Origin: Streptomyces sp. T12
GTDB lineage: Bacteria > Actinomycetota > Actinomycetes > Streptomycetales > Streptomycetaceae
Direction: 5' to 3'
DNA length: 64,000 nt
Assembly: GCF_028736035.1 (NCBI RefSeq)
Contig: NZ_CP117866.1
Location: forward strand, 7,564,001-7,628,000
Of the stretch, positions 20,971 through 29,176 are shown piece after piece (the stretch's first letter is position 1; every line of letters begins with the position of its first letter). The notes under the pieces were generated by a model. That model saw only the letters and a program-made list of their open reading frames with translations. It was not told the origin of the DNA and searched no databases. Position numbers and translations under genes: made by a program.

Positions 20971-20989
20971 ATGTCCGTATGGCGGACAT
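20971..20989. promoter_or_regulatory. Perfect palindrome upstream of leuB
   Basis: ATGTCCG-TATGG-CGGACAT is a perfect 7-5-7 inverted repeat 39 bases before the leuB start, in the divergent region with the phosphoesterase gene. Its size suits a dimeric repressor such as a LeuR- or GntR-type protein, but none is encoded beside it. Confidence 0.4.
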
Positions 20990-21027
20990 GCCGTGTCATC
21001 CCATGGGACGAGGAGTAGGGTGCCGAC

Positions 21028-22071
21028 ATGTCTCGCAGCCTCAATCTCGCAGTGATTCCCGGTGACGGCATCGGCCAGGAGGTCGTGGCCGAAGGCCTGA
21101 AGGTCCTCTCCGCCGTCCTTCCGCAGGATGTGAAGCTGGAGACCAAGGAGTACGACTTCGGCGCCCGGCGCTACCACGCCACCGGTGAGACCCTCACCGA
21201 CGCCGATGCCGAGGCGCTCAAGAAGCACGACGCCATCCTGCTCGGCGCGATCGGCGACCCCTCGGTCCCGTCCGGCGTCCTGGAGCGCGGTTTCCTGCTC
21301 AAGCTCCGCTTCCTCTTCGACCACCACGTCAACCTGCGTCCGTCGAAGCTCCTCCCGGGTGTCGCCACCCCGCTCGCCGGTCAGCCGGAGATCGACTTCA
21401 TCGTCGTCCGTGAGGGCACCGAGGGCCCGTACACCGGCAACGGCGGCACCATCCGCAAGGGCACCCCGCACGAGGTCGCCACCGAGGTCTCGGTGAACAC
21501 GGCCTTCGGTGTCGAGCGCGTGGTCCGCGACGCCTTCGCCCGCGCGCAGGCCCGCCCCCGCAAGAAGCTCGCGCTGATCCACAAGAACAACGTGCTGGCC
21601 TTCGCCGGTCACCTGTGGACGAACATCTTCAACCAGGTGGCCGAGGAGTTCCCCGACGTCACCACCGAGTACATGCACGTGGACGCGGCGACCATCTACC
21701 TGGTCACGCAGCCCGAGCGCTTCGACGTGATCGTCACCGACAACCTCTTCGGCGACATCATCACCGACCTCGCCGCGGCCGTCTCCGGCGGCATCGGCGT
21801 CGCCGCGAGCGGCAACATCAACCCGAGCGGCGAGTTCCCGTCCATGTTCGAGCCCGTGCACGGCTCGGCCCCGGACATCGCCGGCCAGGGCAAGGCCGAC
21901 CCCACCGCCACGGTCCTGTCCGTCGCCCTGCTCCTGCGCCACCTCGGCTACGACGCCGAGGCCGCCCGCATCGACGAGGCGGTCTCCACCGACCTCGCCG
22001 AGCGCACCGGCAAGCCCGCCCGCTCCACGTCGGAGATCGGCGACGCGCTGGCCGTACGAGTAGCCGGCTGA
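21028..22071 (+). CDS. leuB: 3-isopropylmalate dehydrogenase
   Basis: Oxidatively decarboxylates 3-isopropylmalate (Leu) and, in a citramalate route, 3-methylmalate to 2-ketobutyrate (Ile) with NAD+. The 347-residue actinobacterial form shows the family order: [15 protein letters not shown] at the N-terminus, [31 protein letters not shown] with substrate-binding Arg residues, [18 protein letters not shown], the Asp-containing [20 protein letters not shown] and the [20 protein letters not shown] nucleotide site. The ATG follows GAGGAGTAGGG. It is separated from ilvE by a strong terminator, so the two are probably transcribed separately. Confidence 0.96.
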   Translation: MSRSLNLAVIPGDGIGQEVVAEGLKVLSAVLPQDVKLETKEYDFGARRYHATGETLTDADAEALKKHDAILLGAIGDPSVPSGVLERGFLLKLRFLFDHHVNLRPSKLLPGVATPLAGQPEIDFIVVREGTEGPYTGNGGTIRKGTPHEVATEVSVNTAFGVERVVRDAFARAQARPRKKLALIHKNNVLAFAGHLWTNIFNQVAEEFPDVTTEYMHVDAATIYLVTQPERFDVIVTDNLFGDIITDLAAAVSGGIGVAASGNINPSGEFPSMFEPVHGSAPDIAGQGKADPTATVLSVALLLRHLGYDAEAARIDEAVSTDLAERTGKPARSTSEIGDALAVRVAG

Positions 22072-22106
22072 CCGGCCGCCACTCGGAATCTCAACGCAGA
22101 TCTCTC

Positions 22107-22141
22107 GAAGCCGCCGGGTCACTGAAGCACCCGGCGGCTTC
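22107..22141 (+). terminator. Terminator after leuB
   Basis: GAAGCCGCCGGGT (22107-22119) pairs perfectly with ACCCGGCGGCTTC (22129-22141), 36 bases after the leuB stop. It separates leuB from the ilvE transcription unit. Confidence 0.8.
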
Positions 22142-22262
22142 CCTGTGTCCGCCGCCGGGTGTCACCATCAACCCTGGGTCGCGATCCACGCCGATCACGC
22201 CGATCAGGCCAATTTCGTCCACGGCTCCCGCTTGCGATAATCGAACGCGGAGCCGCAGATCG

Positions 22263-22355
22263 ATGGAATGCTCGGACGTCCTAGCACTGGCCACTGGCAG
22301 TACTGGCGTGATCGCGGCCCGCCACAACCAACCGGTGAAGGACATCTACTCATGA
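22263..22355 (+). CDS. Possible 30-residue ORF coupled to ilvE
   Basis: ATG 22263, ten bases after a GGAG, opens a 30-codon frame whose TGA overlaps the ilvE ATG (ATGA). The peptide starts [20 protein letters not shown] and holds three Val, two Leu and two Ile codons, but these are not consecutive as in a typical attenuator. It could translationally couple ilvE or be a chance frame in a leader of this GC content. Confidence 0.25.
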   Translation: MECSDVLALATGSTGVIAARHNQPVKDIYS

Positions 22356-23440
22356 CGACGCCCACGATCGAGCTCAAGCCCTCCGCCAGTCCGCTCGCCG
22401 CCGCAGAGCGCGAGGCGATCCTGGCCAACCCCGGGTTCGGCCGCCACTTCACCGACCACATGGTGACGATCAAGTGGACCGAGGGCCGTGGCTGGCACGA
22501 CGGCCAGCTCGTGCCGTACGCGCCGATCTCCCTCGACCCGGCCACCATGGTCCTGCACTACGCGCAGGAGATCTTCGAGGGCCTGAAGGCCTACCGCCGG
22601 CCCGACGGGTCCGTCGCCACCTTCCGCCCCGAGAAGAACGCGCAGCGATTCCAGTCCTCCGCCCGCCGGCTCGGCATGCCGGAGCTGCCGGTGGAGACCT
22701 TCATCGAGGCGTGCGACGTGCTGGTGAGCCAGGACCAGGCCTGGGTCCCGGCGCATGGTGGCGAGGAGTCCCTCTACCTGCGTCCGTTCATGTTCGCGAC
22801 GGAGGTCGGCCTGGGCGTGAAGCCCGCGAGCGAGTACCTGTTCATCGTCATCGCCTCGCCGGCCGGCGCGTACTTCCCCGGTGGCGTGAAGCCGGTGTCG
22901 ATCTGGGTCTCCGAGGACCACGTCCGTGCCGTGCCGGGCGGCATGGGCGACGCGAAGACGGGCGGCAACTACGCCGCCTCCCTGCTGGCCCAGGCCGAGG
23001 CCGCCGCCGAGGGCTGCGCCCAGGTCTGCTACCTGGATGCGGTGGAGCGCAAGTGGGTCGAGGAACTCGGCGGCATGAACCTGTACTTCGTGTACGGCGA
23101 CAAGATCGTCACCCCGTCCCTCACCGGTTCCATCCTGGAGGGAGTCACCCGTGACTCCCTCCTCACGGTCGCCCGTGACCTCGGCTACGAGGCCGAGGAG
23201 GGTCGCGTCTCCGTCGACCAGTGGCAGCGCGACTCCGAGAACGGCACCCTCACCGAGGTCTTCGCCTGCGGTACGGCAGCGGTCATCACGCCCGTCGGCA
23301 CCGTGAAGCGCACGGGTGCGCAGTGGCAGCAGAGCGGCGGGGAGCCCGGCGAGGTCACGCTGAAGCTGCGCGAGGCTCTCCTCGACATCCAGCGGGGCAC
23401 TGCCGTGGACCAGCACGGGTGGATGCACAAGCTGGGTTAA
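22352..23440 (+). CDS. ilvE: Branched-chain amino acid aminotransferase
   Basis: PLP enzyme of fold class IV that transfers the amino group between glutamate and the 2-keto acids of Leu, Ile and Val. The 362-residue protein is of the eukaryote-like/actinobacterial BCAT group. Seen: [40 protein letters not shown], the PLP Lys region [12 protein letters not shown], the [11 protein letters not shown] segment and the [10 protein letters not shown] motif. ATG 22352 lies after GAAGGA. The stop shares TTAA with the stop of the convergent permease gene. Confidence 0.96.
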   Translation: MTTPTIELKPSASPLAAAEREAILANPGFGRHFTDHMVTIKWTEGRGWHDGQLVPYAPISLDPATMVLHYAQEIFEGLKAYRRPDGSVATFRPEKNAQRFQSSARRLGMPELPVETFIEACDVLVSQDQAWVPAHGGEESLYLRPFMFATEVGLGVKPASEYLFIVIASPAGAYFPGGVKPVSIWVSEDHVRAVPGGMGDAKTGGNYAASLLAQAEAAAEGCAQVCYLDAVERKWVEELGGMNLYFVYGDKIVTPSLTGSILEGVTRDSLLTVARDLGYEAEEGRVSVDQWQRDSENGTLTEVFACGTAAVITPVGTVKRTGAQWQQSGGEPGEVTLKLREALLDIQRGTAVDQHGWMHKLG

Positions 23441-24888
23441 CTCTCGGCCTTCACCGTCAGGGCCGCTGTGGACTCGGAGTCCGTGGCGGCCCTTTCGCCT
23501 ACGGGAGCGGAGTCACCGATCGTCAGCAGCACATACACGACGCCTCCCACCAGTCCCGACAGCAGGAAACTGCAGTCCACCCCGCCCGTCAGCCCCAGCA
23601 GCGGCCCCTCGTACGACGGGAGGGAGACGGCCAGCAGTCCGACCGTCGCGCCCAGTGCCCAGGACACGGTCGCCGGGATGTTCCAGCCGGCCCGGTACCA
23701 GTAGATCCCGCCCCGCGCCCGGCGGTTGAAGACCTGGAGGGCCTCCGCGTCGTACCCGCCACGGCACCGCGCGAAGCCGATCAGGGTGATGACCGCCCAC
23801 GGGGTGCCGATCGCCGTGAGCAGCAGGACGAACGACGTCATCGCGTCCTGTGCCGTCGAGGCGTAGTGGCCGATGAAGACGCAGGCCGTGGCGACGACCG
23901 CGACGGCGTAGGTGGCCTGGGCGCGTGAGGCGCGCGGCAGGATGGCGTCCAGGTCGAGGCCCATGGAGTAGAGCATCAGGCCCGCGTTGCCGACCGAGCC
24001 GGCGGAGGCGGCCAGCAGGAGCGGGACCAGGTACCAGGTGGGGGAGGCGTCGACCAGGGGGCCCGCGTAGTCCAGGGCCGCTCGCGCCGCGTACGCCGTG
24101 AAGGTGCCGAAGAGCTGCGGGACCAGCAGGCCCAGGATCAGGCCGAGCCAGGTCGCGTGCAGGACCCGGCGTGAGGAGTGGCGGGCCGGGGAGATGTAGC
24201 GGGTGTAGTCGCCGAGGAGGGTGATGAAGGCGATCGGGCCGGACAGCCCCGCCGCCACCGCCGCCAGCAGCCACGTCGGCCAGAAGCCGCCCAGCAGATA
24301 GCCGCCCGCCTCGGGCAGCGCGTCGGTCGTGAAGTGCGGGGCGTAGGCGATCACGCCGAGGGCCAGCAGGGCCGTCATGCCGATCGCCAGGACGCGGGAC
24401 ATGGCGAGCAGTACCCGGTACCCGTACACCGCGCCCGCGACGGTCGCCGCGGCCAGCAGCCCGTACACCACGCCGTACGACATCCCGCTCGCCGGCAGCC
24501 CGACGAGCCGGCCCAGCACGCCCACCATCGCATCGCCGCCGATCCACACGGTCAGGGCCGTGTAGCCGAGGGCGAGCAGGAGCCCGACCACGGAGCCGAC
24601 CAGACGGCCCCGGACTCCGAACTGGGCGCCGGAGGACGTGGACAGGTTCGTCGCCGTGCGCAGGGAGATCAGGGCCAGCGGGGCGGTGAGGGCCGTGCCG
24701 GCCAGTGTGCCCACCACGATCGAGCTCACCGACGCCCACCAGTCCAGGCCGAACGACGGGGGCAGCCAGCCGAAGACGATCACCCCCAGGCAGAGGTTCG
24801 AGCCCAGGAGGATCGAGACGAGGTCCCGTGGGCCGCTCGTGCGTTCCTCGTCGGGGATGGTGTCGACTCCGCGCTGTTCCATCGGCAT
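23437..24888 (-). CDS. NCS1-family purine/pyrimidine/allantoin-type permease
   Basis: The 483-residue protein has about twelve hydrophobic segments and the Cytosine/purine permease pattern (early [39 protein letters not shown] in the middle). The family imports nucleobases, allantoin, hydantoins or thiamine precursors by Na+ or H+ symport. It is divergent from ureAB, with a palindrome in the shared promoter, so it is probably co-regulated with the ureAB-ureC-deiminase-tetR operon and may import its nitrogenous substrate (inference). ATG 24888 has GGGAGA six bases upstream. Confidence 0.9.
   Translation of the reverse strand: MPMEQRGVDTIPDEERTSGPRDLVSILLGSNLCLGVIVFGWLPPSFGLDWWASVSSIVVGTLAGTALTAPLALISLRTATNLSTSSGAQFGVRGRLVGSVVGLLLALGYTALTVWIGGDAMVGVLGRLVGLPASGMSYGVVYGLLAAATVAGAVYGYRVLLAMSRVLAIGMTALLALGVIAYAPHFTTDALPEAGGYLLGGFWPTWLLAAVAAGLSGPIAFITLLGDYTRYISPARHSSRRVLHATWLGLILGLLVPQLFGTFTAYAARAALDYAGPLVDASPTWYLVPLLLAASAGSVGNAGLMLYSMGLDLDAILPRASRAQATYAVAVVATACVFIGHYASTAQDAMTSFVLLLTAIGTPWAVITLIGFARCRGGYDAEALQVFNRRARGGIYWYRAGWNIPATVSWALGATVGLLAVSLPSYEGPLLGLTGGVDCSFLLSGLVGGVVYVLLTIGDSAPVGERAATDSESTAALTVKAES
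23459..23496 (+). terminator. Possible terminator after ilvE
   Basis: AGGGCCGC (23459-23466) pairs with GCGGCCCT (23486-23493), followed by TTT. The stem lies inside the last codons of the convergent permease gene, as often happens for tightly convergent genes in this genome. Confidence 0.4.
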
Positions 24889-24972
24889 GGCTGGTCTCCC
24901 TCGGTTTGAGTGCCGTTCAATCTGAGGTGCCCAATGGCCTGACGTCAACCCTTTGATTCCAGCAATCTGGTG

Positions 24973-24991
24973 TTTAGAGTGATGCTCTAAA
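24973..24991. promoter_or_regulatory. Probable TetR-type operator of the urease-like cassette
   Basis: TTTAGAG-TGATG-CTCTAAA is a perfect 7-5-7 palindrome, 29 bases before the ureAB start and 85 bases from the permease start. The TetR gene at the end of the operon (28450) is the obvious candidate ligand-controlled repressor for both directions. The A/T-rich arms stand out from local composition. Confidence 0.65.
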
Positions 24992-25019
24992 TGCAAGGAA
25001 GGCAAGGAGGTGTCGCGTC

Positions 25020-25730
25020 GTGAGACTGACTCCCACGGAGCGTGACCGGCTGCTGCTGTTTTCAGCCGCGGAGCTGGCCCGTGCCCGCCGCGCCCGCGGT
25101 CTGCCGCTCAACGTGCCGGAGGCGACCGCGCTGATCGCGGACACCGTGTGCGAGGCCGCCCGCGACGGCGCCCGGCTGGCGGAGGCCATCGAGCGTGCCC
25201 GGTCGGTGCTCGGCCCGGACGACGTGTTGCCGGGTGTCGCGGACGTCGTCACCGAAGTGCATGTCGAGGCGGTCTTCGACGACGGTTCGAGGCTCGCGGT
25301 CGTCAGCGATCCGATCGGCGGAAGTCTCGGTGAGCGAGCCCCGGGCGCGCTGCTGCCGGGGCCCGAGCACGCCGAGCCCGAGGCGGTCGTACGGCTGACG
25401 GTCACCAACACCGCCACCGTGCCCGTCTCCGTCACCTCCCACTTCCACTTCTTCGAGGCCAACCCGCGCCTCGACTTCGTACGGGAACAGGCCTACGGGA
25501 TGCGGCTCGCCGTACCGGCCGGGTCCTCGGTGCGGTTCGGGCCGGGGGAGGCCGTCGAGGTCGGGCTCGTGCCCATCGGGGGCGATCGGATCGCGATCGG
25601 GTTCGCCGGTCTGGTCGACGGGGCGCTGGACGCGCCGGGGGTGAAGGAAGAGGCCCTGCGCGCGGCCGCCGCCTGCGGATATCTGGGAGCCGCAGCTCAA
25701 GGGGGCGAATGTCAGGGAGCAGAGCGATGA
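25020..25730 (+). CDS. ureAB: Fused urease gamma-beta subunit
   Basis: One 236-residue chain joins UreA (gamma, residues 1-100: RLTPTERDRLLLFSAAELAR, LNVPEATALI, VLPGVADVVTEVHVEAVF) and UreB (beta, about 105-215: VRLTVTNTATVPVSVTSHFH, FFEANPRLDF, MRLAVPAGSSVRFGPGE, VEVGLVPIGG). Fusion also occurs in Helicobacter UreA. GTG 25020 has AAGGAGG nine bases upstream. The stop overlaps the ureC start (ATGA). The usual accessory genes ureD, ureE, ureF and ureG are not next to it, and none is in the window. Confidence 0.93.
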   Translation: MRLTPTERDRLLLFSAAELARARRARGLPLNVPEATALIADTVCEAARDGARLAEAIERARSVLGPDDVLPGVADVVTEVHVEAVFDDGSRLAVVSDPIGGSLGERAPGALLPGPEHAEPEAVVRLTVTNTATVPVSVTSHFHFFEANPRLDFVREQAYGMRLAVPAGSSVRFGPGEAVEVGLVPIGGDRIAIGFAGLVDGALDAPGVKEEALRAAAACGYLGAAAQGGECQGAER

Positions 25731-27400
25731 ATCCGTACGAGTACGCCGCCACCCACGGCCCCCGGGCCGGCGACCGCATCCGCCTCGGCGACTCCGGGCT
25801 GACCATCCGCGTCGAGGCCGACGCGCAGCGCTACGGCGAGGAGTTCCTCGCCGGGTTCGGCAAGACCGCCCGGGACGGACTGCACCTCAAGGCCGCCGCC
25901 GTCCGGGAGACCTGTGACGTCGTCATCAGCAATGTGGTGGTGATCGACGCGGCGCTGGGGATCCGGAAGGTCTCCATCGGGATCAGGGAGGGGCGGATCT
26001 GCTCGATCGGGCGGGCCGGGAATCCCGACACCCTCGACGGGGTCGACGTCGTGGTCGGGACCGGTACGTCGATCGTGTCCGGCGAGGGGCTCATCGCCAC
26101 CGCCGGGGCCGTCGACACCCATGTGCACCTGCTGTCGCCGCGCATCATGGAGGCCTCGCTCGCCTCCGGGGTGACCACGGTCATCGGGCAGGAGTTCGGG
26201 CCGGTGTGGGGCGTCGGGGTCAACTCGCCGTGGGCGCTGCGGCACGCGTTCAACGCCTTCGACGCCTGGCCGGTCAACATCGGCTTCCTGGGGCGGGGTT
26301 CGTCGTCCTCGTCCGCGCCGCTGGTCGAGGCCCTCGCCGAGGGCGGCGCCTGCGGCTTCAAGGTGCACGAGGACATGGGCGCCCATACGCGGGCCTTGGA
26401 CACGGCTCTCCGCGTCGCCGAGGAGTACGACGTCCAAGTCGCCCTGCACAGTGACGGGCTGAACGAGTGCCTGTCCGTCGAGGACACGTTGAGGGTGCTG
26501 GAGGGCCGCACCATCCACGCCTTCCACATCGAGGGCTGCGGCGGCGGACACGTCCCGAACGTGCTGAAGATGGCCGGCGTCCCGAACGTCATCGGCTCCT
26601 CCACCAACCCCACCCTGCCCTTCGGGCGGGACGCCGTCGCCGAGCACTACGGCATGATCGTCTCCGTCCACGACCTCAAGACCGACCTGCCCGGCGACGC
26701 CGCCATGGCCCGCGACCGCATCCGCGCCGGCACGATGGGCGCCGAGGACGTGCTGCACGACCTGGGCGCGATCGGCATCACCTCGTCGGACGCGCAGGGC
26801 ATGGGGCGGGCCGGTGAGACCGTGCGCCGTACGTTCGCCATGGCCGGGAAGATGAAGGCCGAGTTCGGCGCCCCGGACTCCGATCACGACAACGAGCGCG
26901 TCCTGCGCTACATGGCCAAGCTGACCATCAACCCCGCCATCGCCCACGGCCTCGCGCACGAGGTCGGCTCGATCGAGGTCGGCAAGCTCGCCGACATCGT
27001 GCTGTGGCGGCCGGAGTACTTCGGCGCCAAGCCGCAGCTGGTGCTGAAGTCCGGCTTCCCGGCGTACGGCGTGGTCGGCGATCCCAACGCCGCCACCGAC
27101 ACCTGCGAACCGCTCGTCCTGGGCCCGCAGTTCGGGGCGTACGGCGCCACCCCCGCCGACATCTCGGTCGCCTTCGTCGCGCAGGCGGCCGTCGACCAGG
27201 GCAACGACACCATGCCCACCCGGCGCCGCCGGGTCGCCGTGCGCGGCACGCGCGGCATCGGGCCGGCCGACCTGCGCCTGAACTCCCGTACGGGAGCGGT
27301 CGATGTGGACCAGCGCACGGGCCTGGTCACGCTCGACGGCGAGCCGCTGCGCTCGGAACCGGCCGAGTCCGTCTCCCTCAACCGCCTCTACTTCCTCTAG
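25727..27400 (+). CDS. ureC: Urease alpha-subunit homologue with altered catalytic flap
   Basis: Amidohydrolase of 557 residues. By alignment with Klebsiella UreC from memory, the nickel-centre residues are kept: H132 and H134 (DTHVHL), carbamylated Lys K212 and H214 (GFKVHEDMG), H241 (ALHSDG), H267 (AFHIEG) and D355 (SSDAQGMG). The mobile flap differs: MVCHHL of classical ureases reads IVSVHDL here, so the flap Cys is V314, catalytic-position His is H315 and the second His is D316. The substrate-side GGGTGPAAGTHATTC region is replaced by GQEFGPVWGVGVNSP. The ATG overlaps the ureAB stop, and the deiminase gene follows after 17 bases. Activity on urea itself is uncertain; a substituted urea is possible. 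Confidence 0.85.
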   Translation: MNPYEYAATHGPRAGDRIRLGDSGLTIRVEADAQRYGEEFLAGFGKTARDGLHLKAAAVRETCDVVISNVVVIDAALGIRKVSIGIREGRICSIGRAGNPDTLDGVDVVVGTGTSIVSGEGLIATAGAVDTHVHLLSPRIMEASLASGVTTVIGQEFGPVWGVGVNSPWALRHAFNAFDAWPVNIGFLGRGSSSSSAPLVEALAEGGACGFKVHEDMGAHTRALDTALRVAEEYDVQVALHSDGLNECLSVEDTLRVLEGRTIHAFHIEGCGGGHVPNVLKMAGVPNVIGSSTNPTLPFGRDAVAEHYGMIVSVHDLKTDLPGDAAMARDRIRAGTMGAEDVLHDLGAIGITSSDAQGMGRAGETVRRTFAMAGKMKAEFGAPDSDHDNERVLRYMAKLTINPAIAHGLAHEVGSIEVGKLADIVLWRPEYFGAKPQLVLKSGFPAYGVVGDPNAATDTCEPLVLGPQFGAYGATPADISVAFVAQAAVDQGNDTMPTRRRRVAVRGTRGIGPADLRLNSRTGAVDVDQRTGLVTLDGEPLRSEPAESVSLNRLYFL

Positions 27401-27417
27401 GACTGCTAGGACTTCTG

Positions 27418-28440
27418 ATGACCTACCGCATGCCCCCCGAATGGGCCCCGCACGAACGCACCTGGATGGCCTGGCCGGGAACCAACCCCACCTTCACCGA
27501 CGACGAGGACCTGGCGGAGGCCCGTACCGCCTGGGCGTCCGTCGCCCGGGCCGTCCGTCGCTTCGAGCCGGTGACGATGGTGCACGGCCCCGGGCAGGGG
27601 GAGTCGGCGCGCGAACTGCTCGGTCCTGGCGTCGACTTGGTGGAGCGGGACCTGGACGACGCCTGGATGCGCGACATCGGCCCGACCTTCGTCAAGGACG
27701 AGGAGGGCCGACTGGCCGCCGTGGACTGGGTGTTCAACGGCTGGGGTGCCCAGGACTGGGCCCGCTGGGAGAACGACTCCAAGATCGCCCGCCATGTCGC
27801 GGACCTGGCCGGGGTGCCGGTGCTGTCCTCGCCGCTGGTCAACGAGGGCGGCGCGATCCACGTCGACGGCGAGGGCACGGTCCTGCTGACCGACACCGTC
27901 CAGCTCGGCTCCGGCCGCAACCCCGGCTGGACCCGCAAGCAGGTCGAGGCCGAGATCCACGCCAAGCTCGGCACCCGCAAGGCGATCTGGCTGCCGCGCG
28001 GCCTGACCGGCGACTATCCGCCGCACGGCTTCGGCACCCTGGGCCATGTGGACATCGTCGCCGCCTTCGCCCGGCCCGGCGTCGTCGTGGCCCATGTGCA
28101 GCCGGACCCGGCGCACCCCGACCACGAGGTGACGAAGGAGGTCGTCGGCCTGCTGAAGGCGCAGACCGACGCGCGCGGGCGTCGTCTGGAGGTCGTCGAG
28201 GTGCCCGCCCCGACCGTCCTGGAGGCCGACGGACACTGGGTCGACTACTCCTACATCAACCACTACCTCTGCAACGGCGGCGTGGTCCTGTGCGGCTTCG
28301 ACGACCCGCGTGACGAGCTCGCGGCCGGTGTCTTTCGCAGGCTCTTCCCCGAGCGGACGGTGACCCTGGTCGACGCCCGTACGATCTTCGCGGGTGGTGG
28401 AGGCATCCACTGCATCACGCAACAGCAGCCGAAGATCTAG
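27418..28440 (+). CDS. Agmatine deiminase-family enzyme
   Basis: The 340-residue protein belongs to the guanidino-modifying PAD/agmatine deiminase family: RDIGPTFV near residue 85, NEGGAIHVDGEGTVLLTD at 142, GHVD with H210 and D212, the NHYLCNGGV segment and the nucleophile region GGGGIHCITQQQP with C332. Agmatine deiminase makes N-carbamoylputrescine plus ammonia. Some canonical stretches differ (TDTVQLGSGRNP for TEECLLN-NRNP; PPHGFGTLGHVD for DETDGHVD), so the substrate may be another guanidine compound. It sits between ureC and tetR in one operon. No N-carbamoylputrescine amidase gene is present, unless the urease-like enzyme takes that role. Confidence 0.85.
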   Translation: MTYRMPPEWAPHERTWMAWPGTNPTFTDDEDLAEARTAWASVARAVRRFEPVTMVHGPGQGESARELLGPGVDLVERDLDDAWMRDIGPTFVKDEEGRLAAVDWVFNGWGAQDWARWENDSKIARHVADLAGVPVLSSPLVNEGGAIHVDGEGTVLLTDTVQLGSGRNPGWTRKQVEAEIHAKLGTRKAIWLPRGLTGDYPPHGFGTLGHVDIVAAFARPGVVVAHVQPDPAHPDHEVTKEVVGLLKAQTDARGRRLEVVEVPAPTVLEADGHWVDYSYINHYLCNGGVVLCGFDDPRDELAAGVFRRLFPERTVTLVDARTIFAGGGGIHCITQQQPKI

Positions 28441-28449
28441 GAGCCGCAG

Positions 28450-29052
28450 ATGGCCGGTGGGCGCAGGCAGGCGCCGCCCCGCGACGAGGTCCTCGCCGCC
28501 GCCATGGAGATGATCGCCGAGCGCGGTCTGGAGAAGCTCACCATGGCGGCGCTCGGCCGTGAGGTCGGGATGAGCAGCGGCCATCTCCTCTACTACTTCC
28601 ACTCCAAGGACGAGCTGCTGCTGCAGGCCCTGGAGTGGAGCGAGGGCCGGCTGGGCGCCGAGCGCGGCCGGCTGCTGACGCGGGCGTCCGCGACGGTCCG
28701 GGAGCGGATCGACGCGTACGTCGACCTGTACGTCCCCGACGGCCACCGCGACCCGCACTGGACGCTGTGGCTGGAGGTCTGGAACCGCTCGCAGAACGCC
28801 GACGACGACGCCCGCGACCGCCAGGCCGCGATCGAGGGCGCCTGGCACCGCGATCTGGTCGCGCTGCTCGCGGAGGGCGTGTCGAGGGGCGAGTTCCGGG
28901 CGGTCGACCCGGACCGGTTCGCCGCCCGGCTGCGGGCACTGCTCGACGGGTTCTCCATCCATGTGGCGATCGGGCTGCGGGGGACCGACCGGGCGCAGAT
29001 TCTCGGCCACGTACGGGAGTTCCTGGACGAGAGCCTCCTCGCGGACGCGTGA
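28450..29052 (+). CDS. TetR-family regulator of the urease-like cassette
   Basis: The 200-residue protein has the TetR helix-turn-helix (about 15-60: LTMAALGREVGMSSGHLLYY then FHSKDELL) and a C-terminal domain of the BetI-like group (WLEVWNRSQNADDDARDRQA). It begins nine bases after the deiminase stop, so it is the last gene of the ureAB-ureC-deiminase operon and would be autoregulated through the palindrome at 24973. BetI-group regulators often sense small amines or nitrogen compounds; which one here is not known. Confidence 0.9.
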   Translation: MAGGRRQAPPRDEVLAAAMEMIAERGLEKLTMAALGREVGMSSGHLLYYFHSKDELLLQALEWSEGRLGAERGRLLTRASATVRERIDAYVDLYVPDGHRDPHWTLWLEVWNRSQNADDDARDRQAAIEGAWHRDLVALLAEGVSRGEFRAVDPDRFAARLRALLDGFSIHVAIGLRGTDRAQILGHVREFLDESLLADA

Positions 29053-29176
29053 CGCCCCGCCCGGGTTGTACGCAATACGGGCGATTGACCCTGTGGTGGG
29101 TGGTGCGTTTGCCTCGTGGGGAGCCCTTGGCGCGGGGCCGGGGGCTTGAGCGTCCATGGGGACCACAGGGGGGAAC

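Noticed and set aside
20971..21018. A 15-codon leader peptide before leuB
   Set aside because: It has no run of Leu, Ile or Val codons, no terminator follows, and its start coincides with a palindrome that explains the sequence better as an operator.
25020..27400. Standard urease operon
   Set aside because: No accessory genes ureD/E/F/G in the window, altered flap and loop, and operon partners unrelated to classical urease.
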